Shown here: positions 1 to 9,400 of the stretch, piece by piece
Numbering within the stretch: position 1 is the first letter of the stretch
Layout: the number at the start of each line of letters is the position of its first letter
Origin: Gamarada debralockiae
Taxonomy: Eukaryota > Ascomycota > Leotiomycetes > Helotiales > Hyphodiscaceae
NCBI GenBank assembly: GCA_002803225.1
Contig: NXFV01000496.1
Location: 1-14,221 of the forward strand
DNA length: 14,221 nucleotides
Reading direction: 5' to 3'
The notes under the pieces: model-generated
Databases searched by the model: none
What the model was told of the DNA's origin: nothing
The model's input: only the letters and a program-made list of their open reading frames with translations
Made by a program: the position numbers and the translations under genes

Positions 1-1270
1 AGAGTTTAAGAAGAACTAAATAAAGGGAGTATAATATTAAGTTCTTTAATAGCGAATTTAATAGTATATTATATAAAAGAAAAGCAAATAATAAAGTAAA
101 TAATTATATTCGAGGTCTTTAAATTAAAGGTATTATTATTAAAAGAGTTAAAATCAAGAGGTCACGTAATATATTAGTAGGTCACTTAAGTGAATTCAAT
201 AAGTGAATAACTAATTTCGATCTAACTTAAGTACTAATAAAGAATATAATAAAATCGTTATATTTAAGAGAATAATATTAAAAGAAAAAGATTATAAGTT
301 TAATAGTATAGTCGAATTTCTTTATTATATAAAGAAGTAAAAGGAATTTCAATAGAGATAATAACTTTATATTATATAAAGTTATTAGGCAAAGTATATA
401 TTCTTACTAAGATTTTAGTAATTAACTTTATAGAAAGGGTAATATCTTTAGTTAAAGATATTAAAGTATTTTAAAGCTATACTTAAGGTAGTTATCTTTA
501 TCTTAGATAATGTCTTATTACTAAAATAGCTTATTAAAAGTAGAAAAGTTCAAAAAAGTAATATAAAAGAGATAACTTCAACCCCTCTTATATTTAAGAC
601 GTCTTTATTAATTTAAAAGTAATAATATTAAAAGTACTAGTCTAATAATATCTAGTCTTTTTGACCTTAAAAGTAGTTTTGATTAAATTAAAGTGAAGTA
701 CTATAGCCTATTAGGGTCTACGCGAGACTGCCTATAATAGCGCTATATTATAGTAAGGTAAAGAGGGGGAGAGATTTAAAGAGTTTTATTTTTATAATAT
801 ATATTATAAAGGCTTTAAAAGGTATATAAGAAAAGGAAAGCTTCTTTTCCTTTAGATTTCTATTTAAGTTTATAAGTATAGTTAAAAAAGATTTTGTTTA
901 AGGCAATTAGTTTACTTGCGATCCTGTTCTTTACCCTTAAAGGCAAGCTAAGAACAATAGTCGGCTATATTATTTATAAGAGATATACTATTATATCCCT
1001 AAAAGGTTAAATTAAAGTACTCCTAGGCTCTTTTAGGCCGGCCTATATAAGTACTATACTAGGTAGTTAAAAGTCATTAGTTTAATATTATTCTAGATAT
1101 AAAGTATTAAAGAAGATTTACTAATATCTTAATTATAAGAATATTAATAATATTATATTAAAGTCAAAGATAGTTAAAGTTAAAGTTGAAGTTATTATTA
1201 TAGTAGATTCTTCAGGTAATTACAATATATATCGATATTTTTAGGTAAGTATAATAGTTCTAATATTATA
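1..1270. other. AT-rich degenerate DNA, unidentified
   Basis: No open frame and no recognised motif. One + strand frame (in register with AAAATCAAGAGGTCACGT at about 149) gives fairly coherent stretches such as KASFPLDFYLSL (about 835-872) and VDSSGNYNIY (about 1203-1232), separated by TAA/TAG. It could be a RIP-ruined gene of another repeat, but I cannot assign a family. Slightly richer patches at 715-735 and 1030-1050 carry CpG. Confidence 0.3.
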
Positions 1271-1408
1271 TTATATATAAGGACTATTGTCTATAGATAA
1301 AGAAAGATACAAGTAAGTTAGAGAGTAACAATTTAAGGTCGAATACTTACTGACTTTACAATAGATCGGATCACGTGCTAGTTTTATGGGTCTTACAATT
1401 ATAAGACC
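1270..1408 (-). repeat. decayed LTR-like fragment
   Basis: Read on the minus strand from 1408, the segment has the same palindrome as the block at 10.6 kb, then CTAG-CACGTG (1372-1377), and further on CTTACTTGTATCTTTC followed by TTATCTATAGAC (about 1320-1280). These resemble, in order, the palindrome, CACGTG, CTTATACTTGTATTTCG and CTATATCTAGTGAC of the LTR at 10.2-10.6 kb, but with a large internal part missing. It may be a solo or truncated LTR of a related family, or what is left of the 3' LTR. The base above it is not a polypurine tract, which argues against the second option. Confidence 0.35.
1389..1408. repeat. 20-base near-perfect palindrome
   Basis: GGTCTTACAATTATAAGACC pairs with itself except at one symmetric position pair (C/T against A/G), and that mismatch is itself a RIP-type transition. 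The sequence is nearly the same as at 10613-10635. It lies 11 bases above a CACGTG. Confidence 0.6.
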
Positions 1409-2081
1409 TATTTAATTAACTACGTGGAGTATAAGAGTCGACCTAAGCTTTTAAATCGTTCTCTCCTTATTAATAATAAACATTAAGAATAATTATATAT
1501 AGAGAGTACTCTACTATATTGAAATCCTTAAAGTGTTCTGTCCTTATCTATATCTTTGCCTTTGTCCTCAATCTAATCTTAAAATCCTTTAACTATATCT
1601 TTAAAAATTAATATTAAAGCTCTATAAAAGCTAGGAATTAATAATAAGTTCAGCTATACTAATATATTAGTTAATAATAGAAGGTAAAGGTACACAAGGT
1701 AAGTTCTAGCTAGCTAGGTTAATATAAGAGTACTAAAGTTAGTATAACCCCCCTTGTATTGCTATAGAAGCCCTAGTACAAGGTAGGTTAATAAAGCTAT
1801 CTAATCTCCTATTATTTTTATATGTATATTTTAAATAACATTATCTCTTCATTATTTAGTATGTCTAATTCTATAAGTAGTAGATCCCTAGAATAGAAGA
1901 CGTTTTCGTTTAAGTTAATTCCCTTAAAGTCGTACATACGTTCCTAATATTTCTAGTCAAATCTAAGGTTTTTAGAGCAACTTACCCTTCTTACTAGTAT
2001 AAAACCCTTCCTTTAACCTCCTATTATCTATTCTTCCCTGTAAATTAATCTTTTCTAAAGGAAATACTTAATTCTCTATAT
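1409..2081. other. AT-rich non-coding stretch
   Basis: Dense stops in all frames and no repeat or motif I can support. If the C5T19 tract at 2082-2105 were the polypurine tract of the Gypsy element, this would be its 3' LTR, but I could not match it to the region upstream of gag. Confidence 0.3.
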
Positions 2082-2105
2082 CCCCCTTTTTTTTTTTTTT
2101 TTTTT
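2082..2105 (-). repeat. C5T19 homopolymer tract, possible polypurine tract
   Basis: Five C followed by nineteen T on the + strand, so A19G5 on the coding strand of the Gypsy element. A purine run ending in G just before the 3' LTR is the primer for plus-strand DNA synthesis in LTR elements. The tract is about 470 bases past the end of pol, a plausible place. The next bases in the minus direction (ATATAGAG) do not clearly start an LTR (TG, or TA after RIP). Simple slippage-generated poly(A) is the alternative. Confidence 0.3.
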
Positions 2106-2134
2106 ATAATAGTCTTGCCTAATTACCTGTCTAG

Positions 2135-2224
2135 AAATCGCCTATCCTAAAATCGCTTATCCTAAAATCGTCTATCCTAAAATCGCTTATCTTAAAATCG
2201 CTTATCTTAAAATCGCCTATTTAA
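2135..2224. repeat. 15-bp minisatellite, six copies
   Basis: The unit AAATCGCTTATCCTA repeats with a period of exactly 15 bases; the TCG falls at 2138, 2153, 2168, 2183, 2198 and 2213. Copies differ only by C/T exchanges (CGC/CGT, CCTATCC/CTTATCT), as RIP-type or ordinary transitions would give. It lies 30 bases from the C5T19 tract, between pol and the missing 3' LTR, and has no coding sense that I can see. Confidence 0.9.
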
Positions 2225-2577
2225 GTACAACTATCCTTAAGTTTAACTTATCCTTATCTAAAGGGATAAAGGCCTTTAACCTTAATAATAAGAATCCTTA
2301 ATGATATATCTACTTAATAACCTTAACCCTTCTAACCTTTTAAGGTCTTGCCTATTAATAGTCGAATTTTAAAAGTAAATCAAATAATAAGTAATATAAC
2401 AAGGAAACCTTTACTTAAGAGAACGACTAATCCTCTCTTATACCTATATAATAACGCTTTGTATAAATAATAATTATTAAAAGAAGGAAAAAGAAGGGAA
2501 GAGAGAGACTTATTTATACTCTATTTAAGAAAAAGTATTAATAAGATAATAGGTTTAAGGAAATCCCTACTAGCTTA
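2225..2577. other. spacer between minisatellite and end of pol
   Basis: Mostly AT-rich non-coding sequence. It contains a purine tract on the + strand at 2479-2508 (A and G only, 30 bases), which is the wrong strand for a polypurine tract of the minus-strand element. The pol frame can be read weakly a little past its double stop, to about 2521. Confidence 0.4.
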
Positions 2578-2639
2578 TTAGTCGACTTCTTTATCCTCTT
2601 AATCTTTAGTAAATTGGACATATTACTCTTTCCTATAAT

Positions 2640-3300
2640 CTAATATTTTAGGCAGTTGAACTATAACCCTTTACTCTTGTTCTAATAGCTTATCTGCCCT
2701 TATCTCTTTTTTAGTATTTTCGATCTCCTTTTCTAATATTTTAGCTTTTGCTTTTTCTGTAGCTAGTTCTTAAGCTTCTTTCTTAATTATAACTTAATAC
2801 TCTTCCTTTACGATATCTACTATCTTCTTATCTAAAGCTCGAAAGTACTAATCCTATTTAATAAACTTCTTAAGTTAGTTCCTTAAAAAGGTTTCTTTTA
2901 TATTAGCTTTATTTATATTCTTTAATATATATATACCCTTTATACTATTTATAGTCACAACTTAGTATAGTCTAAGTTATCTTTAATTAAGCTTTGTAGC
3001 TTTCAACTTGTCTTAATTAATAGTAAAGGTATTATAATAAAGGATAATATCTCTAATATTAATAGGTTCTTTTTGGATATTATAAGTCTTATCTTAATAC
3101 TCTTATCTTTCTTAGCGTTTTCAAGTCTGCCTAGCTATTAATTCTAGGATATTTTCGTCTCTTATTTAGAGTTGTCGTGCGCGAACTACTAATAGCTCCT
3201 TATGCATATAAATATTATTCTATCTAAGGGTTCTCTAAGTTAGATATTTTGTCTTAATTAGTAGTATAGCTTTATAATTATATACTAAGTAAAAGGGTAT
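2640..3300 (-). pseudogene. integrase C-terminal region and charged tail
   Basis: Directly after the core comes IPFYLVYNYKAILLI (3300-3256), the conserved T-P-F-x-L-V-Y-G block of Gypsy integrases. It is followed by RARQL*IRDENILELIARQT (about 3190-3120), the helix found between core and end domain in fungal Gypsy elements. A hydrophobic IILYYNTF stretch (about 3050-3025) and R*LRLYRVV (2982-2955) fit the GPY/F module, with its Gly-Pro altered. After KKFIK (about 2870) the tail is dominated by Lys, Glu and Ala (VKEEY, EKAKAKILEKEI), probably a coiled or flexible extension. I see no chromodomain, so the targeting mode is unknown. Confidence 0.75.
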
Positions 3301-3399
3301 ATATCTAGTTAGCTTATAAATCGAGGTATGCTTAGCGAATAATATAGTATAAAGATATTAAGGCTATTTGTCTTTCCTACTAGTAATAAAGGTTATAAG

Positions 3400-3970
3400 A
3401 GTATTAAGAATTAGTTTATACCCCCCTTTAATCTTATTATTTGCTTAAGTATTATAGGCAAAAATCTAGACTTATTTAACTCTATACTTTCGAAAAAGCT
3501 TAATGACTTCCTTCTTGAACTTAGCTCCACTATTAATAGTTATTCGTCTAAAAAGTCTATATTAGTATATAATATCTTACTAGATAAAGTTAGTAACTGC
3601 CTTAATAGTAATAATATAAAGAGGTTGGGCTTTAGGCTATCTAGAGAGTTTATTATAGTATATAATAAGTCTAGTATATCTTTTGGTATTAGGAGGGTAT
3701 ATAATATTAATAATAAAGTCTATAAATAACTAGCTAGCTTAAGTTAAGAAAAGAGCTTCCTTTAAATAGGTTTTTGACTTAAACTAGTATTTTATATAAC
3801 TAGTTATATACTTCTTAATATTAAGGTATATTCTGTTCTAAAAGTATTAAGTAGCTAAACAAGTGTATATACTCTTCTTTCCCTAATACCTAATTTCATT
3901 ATAAAGAGCTTTAAGTAGTTCCGCTTAATATTTATTTAAATCTATTACTAGTCTTAGAAGAAATACCTTA
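3400..3970 (-). pseudogene. integrase: zinc-binding domain and DDE core, all key residues lost
   Basis: The HHCC zinc domain reads ALY-NEIRY*GKKSIYT and, about 30 codons later, SYIKY*F. In relatives the four ligands are His, His, Cys, Cys. Here all four are Tyr (3901-3903, 3886-3888, 3796-3798, 3787-3789). The core has DFIINIIYPPN with the first catalytic Asp as Asn (3706-3708), ITINSGAKFKKEVIKLF with the second as Asn (3532-3534), and FAYNT*ANNKIKGG with the catalytic Glu as Lys (3427-3429). The second and third lie 35 codons apart, as usual for retroelement DDE integrases. The enzyme would have inserted the cDNA into the genome. With every ligand and catalytic residue replaced, this copy is dead, but the surrounding family motifs leave little doubt of identity. 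Confidence 0.92.
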
Positions 3971-4269
3971 GTTATATTTCTCTATAGCTATTAATCCTAA
4001 ATACTATACTTAATAGCTTCTCTTTTAAGGGCATAAAACTTAACTCAAGATATACTAATAGGTTTCTTTAAGGTCATTAAGAATCAAGCAAGGTTTTATA
4101 AGTATTCGGAAAAATCGTCTGTTAATAGATTTTCTAATATAAGGTTAAGTCTAGTTTCTAAGGTTTAATTATTGTTTTTATTATCCCCTTTAATAGATAA
4201 AGCTAATATTCTAAGATAGTCTAGTTCTATAATAATCCAATTATTAATATCCCCTTTGTACAAGTCATC

Positions 4270-4740
4270 TAAATCATTAGAATCTATCTATAGCTATCAA
4301 GAAAGTCTATCTACTATAATATAGGTTATACCCTTGATATAGCAGACCTTAAAGTCGAAATTCCAAATCTATACAATCTATTAAGTAATAAGGGACCTAA
4401 GGAGATCAGTAGTAATATAGTTAAGCTAAGTAATAAGAACTTTCGTATTAGTTTCTAAGATAAAGTAAACTTTATATAGCTAATATCAGAGTCTTTTAAG
4501 ATACTTAAGGACTCCCCTATACTCCCTTTTAGTAGTATTATAATTATATTTAGCCTTGTTCTAAAGTCTACTCTTATATTAAGAAACTCTTTGATTATTA
4601 TCTTTATTAAATTATCCTATAACTCCTCTCTAACCTTTAAGGCTTATATCTACTTTAATATAGATCTCACTATATCTTAGTCTATATTAGATCTTATATA
4701 ATACAGGTACTATAGTAAGTATTATCTTAAGAGTATCTAT
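4270..4740 (-). pseudogene. RNase H domain
   Basis: Follows the RT in the same frame after a connection segment that ends FKNSIK*S*GIEQ (about 4788-4750). The first catalytic Asp lies in IKVDISLKG*RGV (Asp codon 4648-4650, retained). The Glu lies in KREYRGVLKY near 4535-4501. The next carboxylate lies in FILETNTK, where the expected Asp is Asn (4447-4449). The closing block is IKGITYIIVDRLS (about 4340-4300), matching the family's IKG-x-x-N/Y-x-V/A-D-x-LS pattern, with its Asp retained. This domain would remove the RNA strand of the RNA-DNA hybrid during reverse transcription. Stops and the Asp-to-Asn change make it inactive. Confidence 0.88.
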
Positions 4741-4949
4741 AGCCTAGTCTTGCTCAATACCTTAGCTCTATTTAATACTATTCTTAAACAAATAGTAAAT
4801 TAGGGCCGCGATAATAATAAAGCCCTTAATTTAAATCTAATAATAAATATAAATACTAATAAAGGATCTATCTTTAGTAATATTCTAATAAAGTAGCTAT
4901 TCGAGAATCTTAATAACCTTAAAGATTAAAGGGGTTTGACTATTATATC

Positions 4950-5640
4950 TATAGATAAACTTAATAACATTTATCTTATTATAGTAAAATTAAGATTTAA
5001 CTCTAATATAAGCTCTTATATACTTAATCTAGTTTATAGTCTTATTAAGGTTCTAGATATATTTATAAACGAATCTCTAAACTCTAAGAAGAATCTCCTT
5101 ATTATTATAGGTAGTATATAGACCCTTAACTTTAATATTATCTAGAAATAGTATAGTAATATAAGAGAAAAGATTATTAAGAATATATATTACTACTTGT
5201 ATAAACTATACAACTGAATTTGTCGCTCTCTAAGGTAAGATAGTCATCTAAAGTAGTCTAAGCAGGGTTGTAAAGGTAGTTATATCCTTATATTTAGGTA
5301 TAAGGATAAGTTAGTTATACCCAGAAAAGAAATCAATTAATAAAATAACTATATACTTAGTAAATTCCTTAGAAAACTCGTCTATTAAAGGAGATAAGTT
5401 TATATCCCTTAATATTACTAAATTAAGCTTTATTATAATATTAATAAGTCAATATATCCTAGGAGTCTTTTTAGTGACTAAAAACTATAGATTTTAATAT
5501 AGTCTATTATAATATTTAAAGATCCTACGTTTAAGACAATCTTATAAGATTTTAAGGATAGCTAAAATAAAAGCTCTTAAAATAAGGAAATTTAGTTTTT
5601 ACTATACTTTATACTCTATTATCTTAATAATAATTAAAGG
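4950..5640 (-). pseudogene. reverse transcriptase domain
   Basis: In the pol frame the RT begins near EYKV**KLNFLILRAFI (5615-5560) and shows the ordered RT blocks. These are a K-x-TP-x-IYRLIN-like segment, then LSPLIDEFSKEF (5397-5362), LIDFFSGYN (5340-5314) with the first catalytic Asp retained (5332-5334), LL*MTILP*RATNS (5250-5215), and FLDNIKVKG (5148-5122). The last is the family's F/Y-x-DD box: its first Asp is kept but the second is changed to Asn (5137-5139), which alone would abolish polymerisation. The matched motifs are strong and in the right order, so I am confident in the domain. The primer grip and thumb region toward 4950 is weaker. Confidence 0.93.
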
Positions 5641-6566
5641 GCTAATATCTTTATAGATTTAAGAGCTTTTAATCTAGTTAAATATAATAGCTACTTTATA
5701 GTTAACTAGTATCTTAACTAGTATATTTCGTTCTTTTAGCTAGAGCTAATCTCTAATATTAAGCTTCTTAATCCATTTAAGTATTAACTAGGATTCTCGT
5801 GGATTTACTACTCTCTAGAGTAATAGATAATCTTTAAATTAGCTAATATACTCTTAAGGAATATCCCTTACAAATGAACATTTATACTAGTCTAGTCTCT
5901 CTCTAGGGGTGCCTCCTATATTATCATTCTTATCGACTAGCTAAACCTTCTTAGCTTTAGGTTTATATACTATACTAATATTAATTTAATTTAAAGCTTA
6001 TTCTTCTATTAGTCTTAACTCTCCTTTTATATCTCTTAAAATTTCTTTTATCTTTACTATTTCTACCTAGGCCTTTGACTTTCCTTAACTCACTTGTTGT
6101 ATTTAGTCTACTAATAGATCCAAACGAAATCGTACTAAAATATTATTAACTATCCTCAAAAGTCTAAATTCTAGATATACTCTTTCTAGTATCTTGTATA
6201 TCTTATCTAGCAAATTGTTCTCTTTAAAAGTAACTCGAGCTTCCTTATTAAATATAAAATTAATAATTATATTAGTAAAAGCAAAAAGATAAGGACGAGA
6301 TATAATATTTGAATTCATTAAAGTTACTTGACTTTTATTTAAGTGTTCTAATTAGTTAGTTCTAGTTCTTATAATTATAAGACTTATTCTTTTATGTAAT
6401 TTCCTTTCACGTGCCTTACCCAAAGAAATTACTTTCTTATCTATTAAGTCTTTATCCTAAATACTATCTAAAACACAAAAATAATTACGACTAAGACTAT
6501 TAACTTTAACTAATCCCTAGTTTCTTTCTAATACGCTAGTATAATCTTAGGACAAAGTACTAGTAA

Positions 6567-6576
6567 CTAGTTTTCC
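6567..6576 (-). promoter_or_regulatory. possible -1 ribosomal frameshift site between gag-pro and pol
   Basis: The gag-protease frame and the pol frame differ by -1, and they overlap near 6.5-6.6 kb. On the minus strand, the bases GGAAAAC (6576-6570) are read as codons GAA AAC in the gag frame and are followed at once by TAG (6569-6567). A slip back by one base gives GGA AAA CTA and enters the pol frame, which is then readable as KLVTSTLS and onward. The heptamer is close to the canonical X XXY YYZ pattern. One RIP change from G GGA AAC, a known retroviral slippery site, would explain the mismatch. The TAG could itself be a RIP product, so the exact position is uncertain even though the frame offset is clear. 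A downstream pseudoknot was not assessed. Confidence 0.35.
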
Positions 6577-9400
6577 TCTTTAAAGCTATTATCTTTAATA
6601 TAGATATAACGATTTTACTAAGAACGAATTGACTTCTTAACTAGAGGAACAACTAAAACCATATAGGTTTAATAGTCTTAAGGGTTATAAAATATAGTAT
6701 CTATAGAACTATAGTCTTTATATTTGAAAGTTATCCTTATAGCTTAAGTAAAAGGTTATTTAAGAAGAATTATTAGTAAAGTCTATCCCTTGGCTTCTTA
6801 AACTAAGAAAAAGATAGTAATATATTTAATCTTATATTCGATCTTAACTTTTACTTTAATTATTCTAGTAAATTAAAGGATCTATCTAAATATAGTCTTA
6901 AGCTTAAGGTATTCTATACTTAGAATAAGATATTCGAGTTACTTAGTAAGTTCGTATAATATTACATTAGCCTTAGCCCTAGTATTAAGCATTATAGTTT
7001 TAGTAGCTATATCTATAAGGCCTATAATATTTATTAGCAACTTAGGGGTTATTATAATCTATTCTCAAGTTATAAAACTATCTAAACTAATAGACTAGAT
7101 ATTAATAATAGCTTCTTTCTTAATAGATTGTCCTTTAATAAGGGATCTTAAAGCTACTCGAGTAGTATTAGTAATATCAAATAGTTCTTAGTATTAAACT
7201 AGGTTAGTAAGGAGTTTTTATTAAATAATTTCTATAAGGTACTTACTTCTTAACTAAGTAATTAAGTCCTTATATCTTTTGGACTTCTTAAGTTAGTGCG
7301 CTATAAGCTTGATTTTGTACTAAGGTCTATCTCTAGTAAGAATATCTAATAAAATTCAATTAAATTCCTTAAGAAATTATATAATATTAGTCTTTTAAGA
7401 AAGATCGGGCCTTAGAACCTCCTCGACTAACTTATTAAGGCTTATATCGTCCGATTTAAGAAGGTTATCAGGTATATAAGCAAAAGGTCGTCTTGTCTTA
7501 GGCTAGGCAAGCTTAGCTTTTACCTTTACTTTCTTATAGAGCTTAGCCTTGTTTCTTTATACCTTACTCTAGTTAAGAGCTTTAGTAACTTTAGATTAAA
7601 TAATAGAGTTATTTAAAGTAGCTAGTTTAGCCTTAGAGCGGGTCTAGGAGACGTTAGTAATAACTACAGTCTAGTTATTAAGGTTAGAGTCTACTCTTAT
7701 TAAATATATATAGATCCTTTCTTTAAGAAGGTTATTAATATCTTAGCTTTTATTATCTATAATAGAGTAGTATTAAATTGGAACTCCTAGAGTATTTAGA
7801 CGCTTTATAATACTTCGAGTTAAAATAGTATTAGCTCTAGTAGTATTTGTATTAGCTTAGGTATAAGTAGCTTCCTATTCTTGATCTTGCTTTACTCGGA
7901 TGTTGTTAGCTCGATGAGTAATATTAGGATTGTATCAAGTTCCTCTAGTCTTCAAAATAATCTACTAAACCTAAGGTATATTATAATAAAATACAATTTC
8001 TTTAGTACTTTCTCTTTAAGGTTTAAGGCAAAGCTTTTTATTGAAGTTCTTATAATAGACTTTACTTTAGACAAGCTCTTGAAGCTATAGGCACTAATCT
8101 AAATATCTGTAAGGGTACTATTTTAGGTTACTATTCTTATTAATGTTATAGTAGGTATAATAGTTAGATCCTAAATTTCCGTTATACCCGTTTCTACTAC
8201 TAAAGGTACTATATATAGTAGATATATTAACTGTACTATTAACTAGAAAATTCTAGTTAACTTAAGAGTCCTAGGAGTATTAAGGTATATTATATAATTG
8301 TTAATTAAATTTAAGTCTATATTTACTTTAAAAGCTACTATTCTAACGCTTGCCTTAATAAAATCCTTGATTTTTGAATTTAGAATTATATTAAGTAAGT
8401 ACTATACAAAGTTCCTAGCTGATTTCTTTCCCGATGTCTTATATTTTGTTAGCTTAAGCGATTTTAAGCTCCTTTAGTTACTAAGCTAGATTATTTAAGG
8501 GGTCTTAAGGTTTTACGTCTAAAGCTTTAGTTTAGTAATAACTTTTATAAAAGTTATAATTAGCTAGAAACATTTTATTTAAGACAGGAATAGGCGTAAA
8601 GGTATTAGGAGGAACTAAGTAAGACTAAACAAGGCAAGACTTAGTACTAGCTAATATAGTATTTTTATTAGCGGCTAAGGCCTTAATAATATTGTTTATA
8701 GCGCTAATCTTAGAACTTAATATAATAGAGTTATAATTTTCCTTATACTAATTAATAACTTTATTAGATTTATAGACTCTAAAGGCTGTCCTATAGAATT
8801 TTTTATATACTAGAGTAGTTTTATTATCTTAGTCTATATTATACTTCTTAATAATCTTAGAACGAATATAATTAGACAAAGTATAGAGAAAGAGATTCGC
8901 TCTCTTGATATTATTAAAAAGCTTTTTCTCCTTAAGATTAGTAAAGACCTAATAGAATAATTTAATAAAGTCTTTTAGTTTAATTTATCTATATTAAGTA
9001 GATAAGACTAATGTATTAAAGAAAGGGCGAGTATACTTTGTGTAATTATCGTTATAGTTGTAGTACTTCTTCTTTAATATAATAAAGAAGACCTCCTTAT
9101 TAAACAGCTTATTAGTATATTCTAGTATAGCCTTAATATTATTATAAAGGACAATATTAATATAGCGAAGGATATGCTTATATTTATCTTCTCTGATATA
9201 ATTTTAATCTTTAAAGAAGATAAAAATATTATTAACTTAGTAAGTAGCTCTTTATTTATTAAAGACAAGACTAGTAGAGGCAGGAGTTAGTATTACTATA
9301 TATAGTATAGTAATGTTGTCTGTAGGTTTATTAAAAGATATTTTAAGTAATAATTCACTTAATATAAGAGAGTTAAATTACTATTATTTTTATAGGTTTT
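6570..9400 (-). pseudogene. gag-pro: gag-protease polyprotein of Gypsy element, RIP-inactivated
   Basis: One minus-strand frame (codon first bases at 6572, 6986, 7496, 8879 and so on) runs without a shift from about 9.36 kb to 6570. It codes for the structural Gag protein and, at its end, the aspartic protease that would cut the polyprotein. The Gag part is lysine/asparagine-rich. Readable stretches include LFNNIKRANLFLYTLSNYIR near 8.9 kb and TRRPFAYIPDNLLKSDDI near 7.48 kb, separated by frequent TAA/TAG. The protease follows at about 7060-6740. A zinc knuckle is not convincing: a Tyr-rich stretch near 8.1-8.16 kb could be a mutated CCHC box, but the spacing does not fit. The start codon is not identifiable because ATG is readily turned into ATA by RIP; 9400 is an estimate from where the frame loses coherence. 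The frame ends at a TAG at 6567-6569, next to the proposed shift site. Assignment as Gag rests mainly on position and on the linked protease. Confidence 0.75.
6740..7060 (-). pseudogene. retroviral-type aspartic protease domain, active site mutated
   Basis: Within the gag frame, the residues MLNTRAKANVI at about 6960-6992 align with the family pattern hydrophobic-DTGA-x-x-NVI, the catalytic loop of pepsin-like retroelement proteases. The triad Asp-Thr-Gly now reads Asn-Thr-Arg (codons AAT ACT AGG, 6978-6986), and the following acidic residue reads Lys. Each change is G to A after a T, that is, a RIP change of CpA on the other strand. About 70 codons later comes FLV*EAKG followed by ILLK*PF, which resembles the conserved end of the domain (usually I-L-G-x-P-F/W). 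The dimeric enzyme would have processed Gag and Pol. It is fused in frame to Gag and out of frame with RT. It is now inactive by active-site loss as well as by stops. Confidence 0.75.

Larger units (their letters stand above)
2578..6576 (-). pseudogene. pol: pol polyprotein (RT, RNase H, integrase) of Gypsy element, RIP-inactivated
   Basis: A single minus-strand frame (codon first bases at 6420, 6318, 5400, 3540, 3240 and so on) can be followed for about 1,330 codons from the gag overlap to a double stop TAATAA at 2580-2575. It encodes the enzymes that copy RNA to DNA and insert the copy. The order is an N-terminal linker of about 300 codons, RT (5640-4950), RNase H (4740-4270), linker, integrase zinc domain (3970-3780), integrase core (3720-3400) and a C-terminal tail rich in Lys and Glu (to about 2640). 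The longest surviving open piece is 71 codons at 6103-6318, in the linker before RT. Stops sit where Trp and Gln occur in relatives; for example RNase H reads SLKG*RGV where SLEGWGGV would be expected. No chromodomain is visible in the tail. The frame is broken and cannot give a product. Confidence 0.9.

Noticed and set aside
2135..2224. CRISPR-like array
   Set aside because: The 15-bp units are contiguous with no spacers, in a eukaryotic retroelement setting.
2479..2508. 30-base purine tract as polypurine tract
   Set aside because: It is purine on the + strand, but the element is on the minus strand, so the polarity is wrong.
2640..2960. Chromodomain at the integrase C-terminus
   Set aside because: The tail is Lys/Glu-rich with no aromatic-cage pattern, even when RIP changes are allowed for.
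4936..5121. 61-codon open frame on the + strand
   Set aside because: It is antisense to the RT fingers/palm region of the minus-strand pol frame, which shows ordered RT motifs; Ile/Leu/Asn-rich composition is what AT-rich antisense gives.
6103..6318. 71-codon minus-strand frame as an independent small gene
   Set aside because: It is a surviving open piece of the pol linker: the same register continues on both sides, broken only by RIP-type stops. Its ATG is internal.
6365..6382. Third copy of the CTTATAATTATAAG palindrome
   Set aside because: It is inside the pol frame (read as SLIIIR) and lacks the GGTC arms of the other two; an AT-only core is likely to recur by chance here.
7881..8090. 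69-codon open frame on the + strand with a serine run
   Set aside because: It lies antisense to the gag frame, which holds register through this interval; no domain or upstream signal.
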